A stretch of 53,825 nucleotides of DNA, from assembly GCA_903959175.1 (NCBI GenBank), contig CAJBVW010000349.1:1-53825 (forward strand). Reading direction: 5' to 3'. Below, in pieces: positions 27,074 to 37,308 of this stretch (positions within the stretch are counted from its first letter, which is position 1; the number at the start of each line of letters is the position of its first letter). The notes under the pieces are model-generated. The model was not told the DNA's origin, did no database searches, and saw nothing but the letters and a program-made list of their open reading frames with translations. The translations under genes were made by a program, and so were the position numbers. Origin of the DNA: an uncultured Pseudomonadota bacterium. Lineage in GTDB: Bacteria; Myxococcota_A; UBA796; SXON01.

Positions 27074-29362
27074 GTGGCCGATCCCGTCCTCCCCATCCTC
27101 ACCTGGAAGCTCGACGCCGACCTCTACGTCGGCCGCCGCGCCCTCGCGGAGGACGCGCCCGAGGTCGCCCGTGGCAGCCTCGCCGGGGTGACCGCCGCCG
27201 TGAAGCAGGCGATCGAGCGCGGAGACGACGAAGAGGAGCCCGAGGACCTCGAGGACGTGCGGCTCCTCCGCCTCGTCGTCGCCGTGCGCCCGGGCGAGGG
27301 CCGGCGGCCCGTGCAGCCCCGCGCCGGCACCGCCACCAAGAAGGCGAGCGTCGGGAGCGCACAGACGCTCGACCTCGCCGTCCACGTCGTGCACGCGCGC
27401 CTCGCCAGCGGCGTGCAGGTGGCGGAGATCGTGCCCTTCCGCCGCGTGTTCCGCTTCCTCGACGCGTCCACGCTCGACACGCTCGTCGCCCACTTCGTCC
27501 AGGAGGAGGCCGACGACCTCTCCATCGCCACCCTGTTCGAGTCCGCGCTCCTCCCCGCGCCGACGCTCGAGGCCGCGCACGTCCCCCGCCGTCGTAAGGC
27601 GCCCATGCGTGTGAACCCCGAGAGCCTCGACCGCATCGGGGCCATCGCGGAGCGCGTCACCGGGCCGCCGCCGGGGTGGCCGGGGGTGTGGCAGCGCGGG
27701 GCGGAGATCGAGGCGGTGCTCGGCGTGCTCGGCGGCCCCGGCAGCCTGCTCGTCACCGGCCTGCCGCGCGTGGGCCGGAGCGCCGTGCTGTACGAGGCCG
27801 TCCGCCGCCTGAAGAAGACCACGCCCGTCTTCCGCACCCGCGCGCAGCGGCTCGTCGCCGGCGCGAAGTACCTCGGCGAGTGGCAGGAGCAGTGCGAGCG
27901 CCTCGTGGAGGACCTCCGCGACAACGACGCCATCCTCTGGGTCGAGGACCTCCCCGCCCTCCTCCACACCGGCGGCCGCGGCCCCTCCGACTCCGTCGCC
28001 GCCTACCTCCGCCCCGCGCTCGACGCCGGCCTGCGCCTCGTCGGCGAGGTCACCCCCGCCCAGCTCGAGGCCATGCGCGGCCGCCTCCCCGGCTTCGTCG
28101 ACCCCTTCGCCGAGGTCCGTATCGGCGCGCTCTCGGACGCCGCCCAGACCGAGATCGTCGAGCGCCTCGGCGAGTTCCACGCCCGCGCCGGCACCCGCAT
28201 CGCCCCCTCCGCCGCCCGCCTCGCGCGCCGCCTCCTCGACCGCTTCGTCCGCACCGAACAGTTCCCGGGCAAGCTCGTCAACCTCCTCGGCGAGGCCGTC
28301 GCCCGCGCCAAGCGCGAGGACGCCCCCACGGTCGACGAGGGCCGCGTCCTCTCCCTCTTCACCGAGCGCACGGGCATGCCCGCCGCGCTCCTCGACGACC
28401 GCATCCCGCTCGACCCCGCCGCCCTCGGCGACTGGCTCGACCGCCGCATCCTCGGCCAGCCCGAGGCGAGCGCCGCCCTGGTCGAGGTCATCACCACCTT
28501 CAAGGCGGGCCTCAACGACGGCGCCCGCCCCGTCGCCACCGTGCTCCTCGCGGGGCCCACCGGCGTCGGCAAGACCGCCACCGCGCGCGCCCTCGCCGAC
28601 TGGTGCTTCGGCGGCGGCAGCGGCGAGCCCGGGGCCGGCGGCGCCGATCCCAACGGCGCGCTCATCCGCATCGACATGAGCGAGTGCCAGCACCCCGCGC
28701 AGATCGCGCGCCTCATCGGCAGCGCCCAGGACGACGGCGGCGGCGAGCCCGGCGAGCTCGTCCGCAAGGTGCGGGAGCGGCCCTTCTCCGTGGTGCTCTT
28801 CGACGAGATCGAGAAGGCGCACCCCGTCTTCTTCGACTCCCTGCTCTCGGTGCTCGACCAGGGCACGCTCACCGACGCCTGGGGCCGCGTCACCGACTTC
28901 CGCGGCTGCGTCATCCTGCTCACGACCAACCTCGGCGCGCGCCCCGCCTCCGGCGGCCGCGGCGGCTCCCTCGGCTTCGGCGGCGCCGAGAGCGCCGGCG
29001 CCCTCGACCGCGCCGCGATCCGCGCCTTCTTCCGCCCCGAGCTCCTCAACCGGCTCGACCGCATCGTCGCCTTCCAGCCCCTCCAGCAGGCCGCCGTGCG
29101 CCGCATCGTCGAGCGCGAGATCGCCCTGCTCTCCGAGCGCCCCGGCCTCGCCGGCCGCGGCATCCGCCTCCTCTGCGGAGACGCCATCGTCGACCGCGTC
29201 GTCCGCGCCGGCTTCGACCCCCAGCTCGGCGCCCGCCCGCTCCAGCGCGTCATCGAGCAGCTCATCGTCGCGAGCGTGGCGCGCTACCTGCTCGCCCACC
29301 CCGACCTGCGCGACACCGTGCTCGTCGTGGAGGAGCTCGACGGAGAGGTCGCGGTGGGGTGA
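27074..29362 (+). CDS. ClpB-like double-AAA+ ATPase 3 (762 aa): novel N-domain, degenerate D1, canonical D2, no C-terminal extension
   Basis: D1 GLPRVGRS (Walker Lys to Arg), AGAKYLGEWQEQ, LWVEDLPAL; D2 GPTGVGKT, VVLFDEIEKAHP, TTNLG, RPELLNRLD; GTG start 27074. Confidence 0.8.
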   Translation: MADPVLPILTWKLDADLYVGRRALAEDAPEVARGSLAGVTAAVKQAIERGDDEEEPEDLEDVRLLRLVVAVRPGEGRRPVQPRAGTATKKASVGSAQTLDLAVHVVHARLASGVQVAEIVPFRRVFRFLDASTLDTLVAHFVQEEADDLSIATLFESALLPAPTLEAAHVPRRRKAPMRVNPESLDRIGAIAERVTGPPPGWPGVWQRGAEIEAVLGVLGGPGSLLVTGLPRVGRSAVLYEAVRRLKKTTPVFRTRAQRLVAGAKYLGEWQEQCERLVEDLRDNDAILWVEDLPALLHTGGRGPSDSVAAYLRPALDAGLRLVGEVTPAQLEAMRGRLPGFVDPFAEVRIGALSDAAQTEIVERLGEFHARAGTRIAPSAARLARRLLDRFVRTEQFPGKLVNLLGEAVARAKREDAPTVDEGRVLSLFTERTGMPAALLDDRIPLDPAALGDWLDRRILGQPEASAALVEVITTFKAGLNDGARPVATVLLAGPTGVGKTATARALADWCFGGGSGEPGAGGADPNGALIRIDMSECQHPAQIARLIGSAQDDGGGEPGELVRKVRERPFSVVLFDEIEKAHPVFFDSLLSVLDQGTLTDAWGRVTDFRGCVILLTTNLGARPASGGRGGSLGFGGAESAGALDRAAIRAFFRPELLNRLDRIVAFQPLQQAAVRRIVEREIALLSERPGLAGRGIRLLCGDAIVDRVVRAGFDPQLGARPLQRVIEQLIVASVARYLLAHPDLRDTVLVVEELDGEVAVG

Positions 29363-29444
29363 CCAATCCGGTTTGGGCGACCGACGGGGGCCGCGGGGCC
29401 CGGCGCCCCGAGCGGCGCCGACCACGGCCCGTTCGATCCCGACG

Positions 29445-29969
29445 CTACTCCAGCACCGTCATCGCCATCGTCCCCGGCGCGTTCTGGCTCCCGAAGGAGA
29501 GCTCGTAGTGCGCCGTCAATTGCAGGGTGGCCGTGCCGTCGATCACCGCGAGGTCCACCGGGACGACGGCGGTGCACCCGCCGTCGTCTTCGAGCGTCAC
29601 CTCGACGGTGCCGGGGTCCTTGTCGGGGTCGATGCACGCACCGAGCGGATCCTGCACCGTCACGTCGATGTACTCGAGCGCCATCACCGCCACCTGCGCG
29701 GACTCGGCCCCGGCGGTCACCGACACGAGCGGCGTGAGGTCCCCCTCCTTGAGCGCGAACACCGTGATGTCCACCCAGTTGGTGGGCTTGGCGGCCATGG
29801 CCTTCGCGTCCGCCACGAGGCGGAGCCGGATCTCGACGCTGGTGCCGGGCGCGAGCGTGACCTCGGCGCTCTCTCCCTCGGCGGAGAGCTCGGAGCGCGT
29901 CACCGAGTAGTCGGTGCAGGCCACGAGGCCGAGGAGCGCGAGCAGGGCGAGCGGGGAGGTGCGGGGCAT
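29445..29969 (-). CDS. Predicted lipoprotein of unknown function
   Basis: MPRTSPLALLALLGLVACTDYS lipobox; start moved inside ORF 29445-30050. Confidence 0.65.
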   Translation of the reverse strand: MPRTSPLALLALLGLVACTDYSVTRSELSAEGESAEVTLAPGTSVEIRLRLVADAKAMAAKPTNWVDITVFALKEGDLTPLVSVTAGAESAQVAVMALEYIDVTVQDPLGACIDPDKDPGTVEVTLEDDGGCTAVVPVDLAVIDGTATLQLTAHYELSFGSQNAPGTMAMTVLE

Positions 29970-30084
29970 GCCGTTCCGGGGTCGCGCCACCGTACCCGCC
30001 GTGGGGCCGGGGTTCAATCCCGAATCCGCGCGGCGTGCGGGGCGGCGCACGTTCCGGACGCGGCGCCCGCGTCGCGCCTTCGGT

Positions 30085-30090
30085 TAGACT
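30085..30090 (+). promoter_or_regulatory. -10-like TAGACT, 7 nt before start of 30098 (leaderless candidate)
   Basis: TAGACT-gcccccc-ATG. Confidence 0.5.
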
Positions 30091-30097
30091 GCCCCCC

Positions 30098-32269
30098 ATG
30101 ACCATCGGAATCGGCATTCCCCGCGCCGACGGCGCCGCCAAGGTGACCGGCCGGGCCCTCTACGTTGACGACCTCCGCCCCGAGGGCTGCCTCTACGGCG
30201 CCACGGTGCGCTCCGAGCGCGCCCACGCCACGGTCCTCGCCATCACGCTCGACCCCTCCTACGACTGGACGGGCATCACCCTCGTCACCGCGCGGGACAT
30301 CCCGGGGCGCAACCTCGTCGCGCTGATCACCGAGGATCAACCTGCCCTGGCCGACGGTGTCGTCCGCCACGTCACCGAGCCCATCGCGCTCGTCGCCGCC
30401 CCCACGCGCGACCGCGCCTTGGAGGCGGTGAAGCACGTGCAGGTCACCTACGGAGACCTCCCCTACAACCTCGATCCCGAGGCCGCCGAGGGCCACCCCG
30501 TCGCCATCTACGGCACGGACAACGTCTTCAAGCGCATCGCCATCGACAAGGGCGCCGCCGCCGGCACGGTCGCCGGCATCGTGCACGAGGGCACCTACCG
30601 CCTCGGCCTCCAGGAGCAGCTCTACATCGAGCCCCAGGGCATGATCGCCTCCCCCCGGGAGGACGGCGGCATGACCGTCATCGGGTCCATGCAGTGCCCG
30701 TACTACGTGCACAAGGCGCTCAAGGCCCTCCTCGGGCACGACCGCCTCAACGCCGTCCAGGCGGCCACCGGCGGCGGCTTCGGCGGCAAGGAGGACTACC
30801 CCTCCATGGTCGCGGCGCACGCGGCGCTGCTCGCGCTCAAGACGGGCAAGCCCGTCAAGCTCATCTACCGTCGCGACGAGGACCTGCGCGCCACCACCAA
30901 GCGCCACCCCGCGATCTTCCGCATCCGCTCCGTCGTCGCGCCGGACGGCCGCCTCTTGGAGTGGACCGCCTCCACGATCTTCGACGGTGGCGCCTACAAC
31001 ACGCTCACCCCCGTCGTCCTCTCGCGCGGCATCCTCCACCTCACCGGGCCGTATCGCTGCGAGAACGTCCATCTCTCCGGCGTGGCCGTCGCGACCCACA
31101 CCCCGCCGAACGGCGCCTTCCGCGGCTTCGGCGCGCCCCAGGCCATGTGGGCGGTCGAGCGCCACATGGACCGCATCGCGCGCGGCATCGGCGTCGATCC
31201 GCTGGTGTTGCGTCGCCTCAACCTGCTCCGCGACGGCGACACCACCGCCTCAGGCGGCGTCCTCACCGACACCGGCGGCTTCGCCGTGTTGGACGCGGCG
31301 TTGGCGGCCGCGGAGGCGCCCCTCCCGCCCATCACCCGCCACCCCGGCGCCGGCACCAACCACGCGCGCGGCCGCGGCCTCGCGATGGTGTTCCACGGCT
31401 GCGGCTTCACCGGCAACGGCGAGGCCTACATCAAGGGAAAGGTCGGCTTGGAGCTGCGGGGTTCCCGCGTGACTATCCTCACCGCCTCCACCGACATCGG
31501 CCAGGGCACCGAGACCATCTTCCCCCAGATCGTGGCCGCCGAGCTCGGCGTCCCGCTCGAGTGGGTGGACATGGCCCCGCACGACACCGATCTGGTGCCC
31601 GACTCCGGCCCCACCGTCGCTTCGCGCACCACCATGGTCGTGGGCGGCGTCGCGCAGAAGGCCGCGCGTAAGCTCCGGGAAGCGCTCCAGGCCGAGACCG
31701 GTCTCGCCACGGGCGACATCGCGACCCTGCTCGCCGCGCGCACCTCGTCGGCGCCGCTCCGAGTCGAGCACCAGTACATCGACGACGGCAGCGTCCAGTG
31801 GAACCCCGACACCTACCAGGGCGACGCCTACCCCACCTACGGGTGGTCCTGCGCCATCGTCGACCTCGACGTCGACCGTGACACCGGCGAGGTCCTCTAC
31901 CGCCGCTTCATCTCCGCCACCGACGTGGGCCGCGCCATCAACCCGGTGCTCGCGGCCGGTCAGCTGGAGGGCGGCGCGCTCCAGGCGCTCGGTTGGGCCA
32001 CCTCCGAGGAGGTCGTCCTCGACGCCCGCGGCTGCATGCGCAACGATCGGCTCACCAACTACATCATCCCGACCGCGGCGGACGCGCCGGAGATGGTGAC
32101 CCTCCTCATCGAGATCCCCTTCGCGGGCGGCCCCTTCGGCGCCAAGGGCATCGGCGAGATCCCGATGGACGGCCCCGCCGCCGCCGTCGCCCAGGCCATC
32201 GAGGCCGCCACCGGCGCGGTGTTGGACAACCTACCGATGACGCCCGAGCGGGTGTTGGGCGCGATGTAG
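30098..32269 (+). CDS. Xanthine dehydrogenase family, molybdopterin-binding (large) subunit
   Basis: IPRADGAAKVTGRALYVDDL; GGGFGGKEDYPS; GAFRGFGAPQAMWAVERHMD; TDIGQGTETIFPQI; GGPFGAKGIGE. Confidence 0.92.
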   Translation: MTIGIGIPRADGAAKVTGRALYVDDLRPEGCLYGATVRSERAHATVLAITLDPSYDWTGITLVTARDIPGRNLVALITEDQPALADGVVRHVTEPIALVAAPTRDRALEAVKHVQVTYGDLPYNLDPEAAEGHPVAIYGTDNVFKRIAIDKGAAAGTVAGIVHEGTYRLGLQEQLYIEPQGMIASPREDGGMTVIGSMQCPYYVHKALKALLGHDRLNAVQAATGGGFGGKEDYPSMVAAHAALLALKTGKPVKLIYRRDEDLRATTKRHPAIFRIRSVVAPDGRLLEWTASTIFDGGAYNTLTPVVLSRGILHLTGPYRCENVHLSGVAVATHTPPNGAFRGFGAPQAMWAVERHMDRIARGIGVDPLVLRRLNLLRDGDTTASGGVLTDTGGFAVLDAALAAAEAPLPPITRHPGAGTNHARGRGLAMVFHGCGFTGNGEAYIKGKVGLELRGSRVTILTASTDIGQGTETIFPQIVAAELGVPLEWVDMAPHDTDLVPDSGPTVASRTTMVVGGVAQKAARKLREALQAETGLATGDIATLLAARTSSAPLRVEHQYIDDGSVQWNPDTYQGDAYPTYGWSCAIVDLDVDRDTGEVLYRRFISATDVGRAINPVLAAGQLEGGALQALGWATSEEVVLDARGCMRNDRLTNYIIPTAADAPEMVTLLIEIPFAGGPFGAKGIGEIPMDGPAAAVAQAIEAATGAVLDNLPMTPERVLGAM

Positions 32270-32361
32270 GCCTGTGTTCGTAGGGCGCGGCCCGCACCCT
32301 TCGGCGCTCTCCGACGCCTCACAACGGCCGGCCCCTCCGCGCGCGCGCGCCCGCCATCCGA

Positions 32362-32367
32362 TAGACT
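32362..32367 (+). promoter_or_regulatory. -10-like TAGACT, 6 nt before start of 32374 (leaderless candidate)
   Basis: TAGACT-gcaggg-ATG. Confidence 0.5.
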
Positions 32368-32373
32368 GCAGGG

Positions 32374-32865
32374 ATGATCCGCTTCACCGTGAACGACCAG
32401 GACGTGGCGCTCGACGCCCCGCCCATGTCCCGCCTCCTCGACGTCCTGCGCGAGGGCGCCCGCCTCACCGGCACCAAGGAGGGCTGCGGCGAGGGCGAAT
32501 GTGGCGCCTGCACCGTGCTGATCGACGGCGTGGCCGTCAACAGTTGCCTCGTGCCCGCCATCCAGGCCGATGGCTGTCGCGTCACGACGGTCGAGGGCCT
32601 CGCGTCCGACGGCCGCCTCCACCCCGTGCAGGAGGCGTTCCTGCGCTTCGGCGGCGCCCAATGCGGCATCTGTACGCCGGGCTTCCTCGTCACGGCCAAG
32701 GCCCTGCTCGACGCGAACCCGCACCCCACCCGCGCCGAGGCCCGCGAGGCCCTCGCCGGCAACCTCTGCCGCTGCACCGGCTACCAGAAGATCATCGACG
32801 CCGTGACCGAGGCCCTCGCCGGCCCCGACGTGGACGCCGCCGCCACGAGCACGCCCGCATGCTGA
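32374..32865 (+). CDS. Xanthine dehydrogenase family 2Fe-2S subunit
   Basis: GCGEGECGACTVLIDG; CGICTPG; NLCRCTGYQKI. Confidence 0.94.
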   Translation: MIRFTVNDQDVALDAPPMSRLLDVLREGARLTGTKEGCGEGECGACTVLIDGVAVNSCLVPAIQADGCRVTTVEGLASDGRLHPVQEAFLRFGGAQCGICTPGFLVTAKALLDANPHPTRAEAREALAGNLCRCTGYQKIIDAVTEALAGPDVDAAATSTPAC

Positions 32866-33682
32866 CCAGCCCCGCGCCCGTCCACCGCGCCCGCACCCTC
32901 GCCGACGCCCTCGCCTGGCGCGCCACCCACCCCCACGCGACCGTCCTCGCCGGCGGCACCGACCTGATGGTGTTCCTCGAGCTCGGCTCGGCGAACCCCA
33001 CCTCGGTGCTCGATCTGTGGGGCTGCACCGAGCTCCGCGGCATCTCGGAGGACGGCCGCACCCTCGGCGCCCTCACCACCTGGACCGACATGGTCCGCCA
33101 CCCCGCGCTGCCGGTCGCCTTGCGCGACTGCGCCCGCACCGTCGGCGCCCCGCAGATCCAGAACCGCGGCACGATCGGCGGCAACATCGTCAACGCCTCG
33201 CCCGCCGGGGACTCGCTCCCCATGTGGCTCGTGACCGACGCGACGTTCGAGCTCGCGTCCGTACGCGGCGTGCGTCAGGTGCCCGCCAGCGCCTTCTGGC
33301 TCGGCTACCGCAAGACGGCCCTCGCGCCCGACGAGCTGCTGGTGCGCGTCCACCTCCACCCCCACGCCGGGGACCGCCTGCACTACCGCAAGGTCGGCAC
33401 GCGGCTCGCCCAGGCGATCTCCAAGGTGGTGCTCGGCGGCCGGTTGCGCATCGAGGGCGGCATCGTGACGGAGGCCCGCGTGGCGCTCGGCTCGGTCGCT
33501 CCCACGCCGATCCGCGCCCACCACGTCGAGGCCGCGCTGCTCGGCAAGCCCGTCGACCCCGCCGCAGCCGCCGCCGTCGCGGACGACATCGCCCCCATCG
33601 ACGACATCCGGTCGACCGCCGCCTACCGCCGCACCGTCTCGGCCAACGTCATCCGCGCGTGGCTCGAAGGCGAGGCCGCGGC

Positions 33683-33686
<4 letters not shown>
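32859..33686 (+). CDS. Xanthine dehydrogenase family FAD-binding subunit
   Basis: TVLAGGTDLMV; QIQNRGTIGGNIVNASPAGDSLP; ATG overlaps preceding stop (ATGCTGA). Confidence 0.93.
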
Positions 33687-35065
<1,379 letters not shown>

Positions 35066-35123
35066 GGATGGATCCGCGCGGGTCCCGCGTGAAGGCGCCG
35101 CGGCGACGGGCTACGTCGCCCCC

Positions 35124-35420
35124 GTGATGAAGTTCCTCTGGATTGCCGTGCTCGTGGCGCTCGTAGGGATGATGGTCGCGCGCCTCCGCCCGCGCATCGT
35201 CGTGTCCATCGCGAACGGGCGGGCCCAGGTGGTGCGCGGCACGCTCCCCGGTGGCGTCATCGGTGACCTCCAGGTGGTCGCCGAGCTCTCCGCCGAAGCC
35301 GCCGGGCGCGTCGAGATCCGCGGCAAGGGCAGCTCGCTGTCGATCCGCACGCCGGGGCTCGCCGAGGAGCCGGCGCAGCGCGCGCGCAACGTCGTGTACC
35401 TGCGCCGTCACGACGTCTGA
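35124..35420 (+). CDS. DUF3634-like small membrane-anchored protein
   Basis: One N-terminal TM; VSIANGRAQVVRGTLPGGVIGDLQVVAEL...QRARNVVYLRR. Confidence 0.6.
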   Translation: MMKFLWIAVLVALVGMMVARLRPRIVVSIANGRAQVVRGTLPGGVIGDLQVVAELSAEAAGRVEIRGKGSSLSIRTPGLAEEPAQRARNVVYLRRHDV

Positions 35421-35445
35421 AGGGTGGCCTCGCGCGGCCGTGAGG

Positions 35446-35931
35446 CTACGCGCACACCCAGAGGAAGACCTCCCGCGCGCTGCGCACGGCGTCCTCCATG
35501 AAGGTGCGGAGCTCGGAGAGGACGGGGTCCATGTCGGCCCGGGTCCAGCCCTCCATCTTGAACTCCTCGGTGGCGATCCAGCGCTCGGCGAGCCGGGCGG
35601 CGCCGTTGTCATCGAGGTCGGCCAGGCCGCGCACCACGGCGTCCGGGAGGGCGAAGACGACGAGCTCGCCGCCGTCCTCCTCGTGGAGCGGCTCGGGCAT
35701 GCGGGCGACGACGGCCTCGACGTCGTGGATGTCCGCGCCGATGAGCAAGGTGTGCAGCGTGGCCATCTTGACAGGGTCGAGGCCCTTGAACTGCACCGTC
35801 GGGAAGTGCTCCTGCGGCATCTCGGCGAAGTCGAAGGCCTCCACCTCGGCGCGGGTCGCGGCGAAGAAGTCGGTGAGGATGGCCAAGGACACTCCGGTCC
35901 CGCTTCCCTTATCTCGGTCCTCTTCGCGCAT
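35446..35931 (-). CDS. Hypothetical protein
   Basis: Acidic soluble ORF MREEDRDKGSGTGVSLAILTDFFAATRAEVEAF...; fills the gap on the strand with codon-like composition. Confidence 0.55.
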   Translation of the reverse strand: MREEDRDKGSGTGVSLAILTDFFAATRAEVEAFDFAEMPQEHFPTVQFKGLDPVKMATLHTLLIGADIHDVEAVVARMPEPLHEEDGGELVVFALPDAVVRGLADLDDNGAARLAERWIATEEFKMEGWTRADMDPVLSELRTFMEDAVRSAREVFLWVCA

Positions 35932-35990
35932 GGGGGGCCGGGAGCGCCGGTGCCGACGGGGATGGTAGGGTGGGCCCGCGGAGGTGCTCG

Positions 35991-37301
35991 ATGGCCGCTC
36001 TCGGCGTGCCCCAGGAGGTCACAACGCTCACCCCCCTCGCCGACGCGGCGGGGGCGGCGCTCCTGCGCGCGGTGCGCGAACACGCGGACGCACCGCGGTG
36101 GAGCCACACCCTCGGAGACCGCCTCCATCCAGAAGATCTTCCCTTTTTAGCTGCGTTCCGTCGCACCCTCGGGCCCGTGCTCACACACCCCGCGGGCCTC
36201 CCCCTCGCGCGGTGGCGGGAGACCGTCCCGTGGGTCCGCGCCCACGCCCCGGCCCTCGCCCTCGACGGCTCGGACTTCGCCGCGCTCCCCCTCCAGCGCC
36301 GCGCCGACATCGCCCACACCCTCGACGCGCTCGTCCCCCTCGACGCCGACCTCGCGCGGATGATCCACTACGAGACCACCGGCACGACCAGCACCCCGCT
36401 CTCCATCCCGGCGCACGCCCGCGCCACGGCGATGAACCACCTGCTCTACGAGGAGGCGCTCGCCCGCAACGATGTATCACTGACACATGGGCCGACCCTG
36501 CTCGTCGCGCATGTGTGCGCCCAGGTCACGACGTGGACCTTCCCCGCGCTGCTCTCCTACTGGGGCAACGGCGCGATGGTAAAGGTCAACTTGAACCCCG
36601 CGGAGTGGTCGCCGCCGCGCGCCCGCGCCTTCCTCTCCGACCTCGCGCCGCAGGTGCTCACCGGCGACCCGATCTCCTTCGCCGAGCTGCTCGCGTGGGA
36701 TGTATCACTCGCCCCGCGCGCGCTCTTGACCGGCGCCGCCACGATGCCCGCGGCGCTCGCGGCCGCCCTGACCGCCCGCTACGGCTGCCCCGTGGTGGAC
36801 GTGTACTCGCTCACCGAGGTCGGCCCCGTCGCCGCCACCACGCCCGGCGGGCTGCGCCTCCTCTGCCCGGACCTCTACGTCGAGATCGTGGGCCCGGACG
36901 GCCGCCCGCTGCCCGACGGGGAGCTCGGCGAGATCGTCGTGAGCGGCGGGCGCAACCCGTACCTGCCGCTGGTGCGCTACGCGACGGGGGATCACGCGCG
37001 GAAGCGGGGCGAGCACCTGTACGATCTCCAGGCGCGCGCGCCAGCGTCGTGGCGAGCGGCGGACGGCACGGTGGTCACCCCCGTCGACCTCTCGCGCGTC
37101 CTCCACCCCTACGCCTTCGCGGCCTCCTCGTTCGGCACGGAGCCCGGCGGGCTCGTGCTCCGCGTGCGGCCGGTGGCGGGGGTGGACTTGGACGCCGGCA
37201 CCCTCGCCGAGCGCCTCTCTGCGCTCCTGGGGCGCCCCGTGACGGTCGAGGTGGACGCGGCCTTGGGGGGCGAGAAGAAGGCGACGGAGTGGCGGGCCTG
37301 A
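35991..37301 (+). CDS. PaaK-like (phenylacetate-CoA ligase-type) AMP-dependent ligase
   Basis: IHYETTGTTSTPLSIP; LLTGAATMPAAL; VVDVYSLTEVGPVA; LPLVRYATGDHA; GGAGG upstream. Confidence 0.75.
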   Translation: MAALGVPQEVTTLTPLADAAGAALLRAVREHADAPRWSHTLGDRLHPEDLPFLAAFRRTLGPVLTHPAGLPLARWRETVPWVRAHAPALALDGSDFAALPLQRRADIAHTLDALVPLDADLARMIHYETTGTTSTPLSIPAHARATAMNHLLYEEALARNDVSLTHGPTLLVAHVCAQVTTWTFPALLSYWGNGAMVKVNLNPAEWSPPRARAFLSDLAPQVLTGDPISFAELLAWDVSLAPRALLTGAATMPAALAAALTARYGCPVVDVYSLTEVGPVAATTPGGLRLLCPDLYVEIVGPDGRPLPDGELGEIVVSGGRNPYLPLVRYATGDHARKRGEHLYDLQARAPASWRAADGTVVTPVDLSRVLHPYAFAASSFGTEPGGLVLRVRPVAGVDLDAGTLAERLSALLGRPVTVEVDAALGGEKKATEWRA

Positions 37302-37308
37302 GGCGGGC

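Noticed and set aside
27047-29425. 792-aa minus-strand ORF opposite AAA+ gene 3
   Set aside because: Shadow ORF without recognisable motifs.
36471-36707. The two GATGTATCA copies as transposon target-site duplications
   Set aside because: They lie 228 bp apart within one continuous PaaK-like coding sequence with conserved motifs between them, so nothing is inserted.
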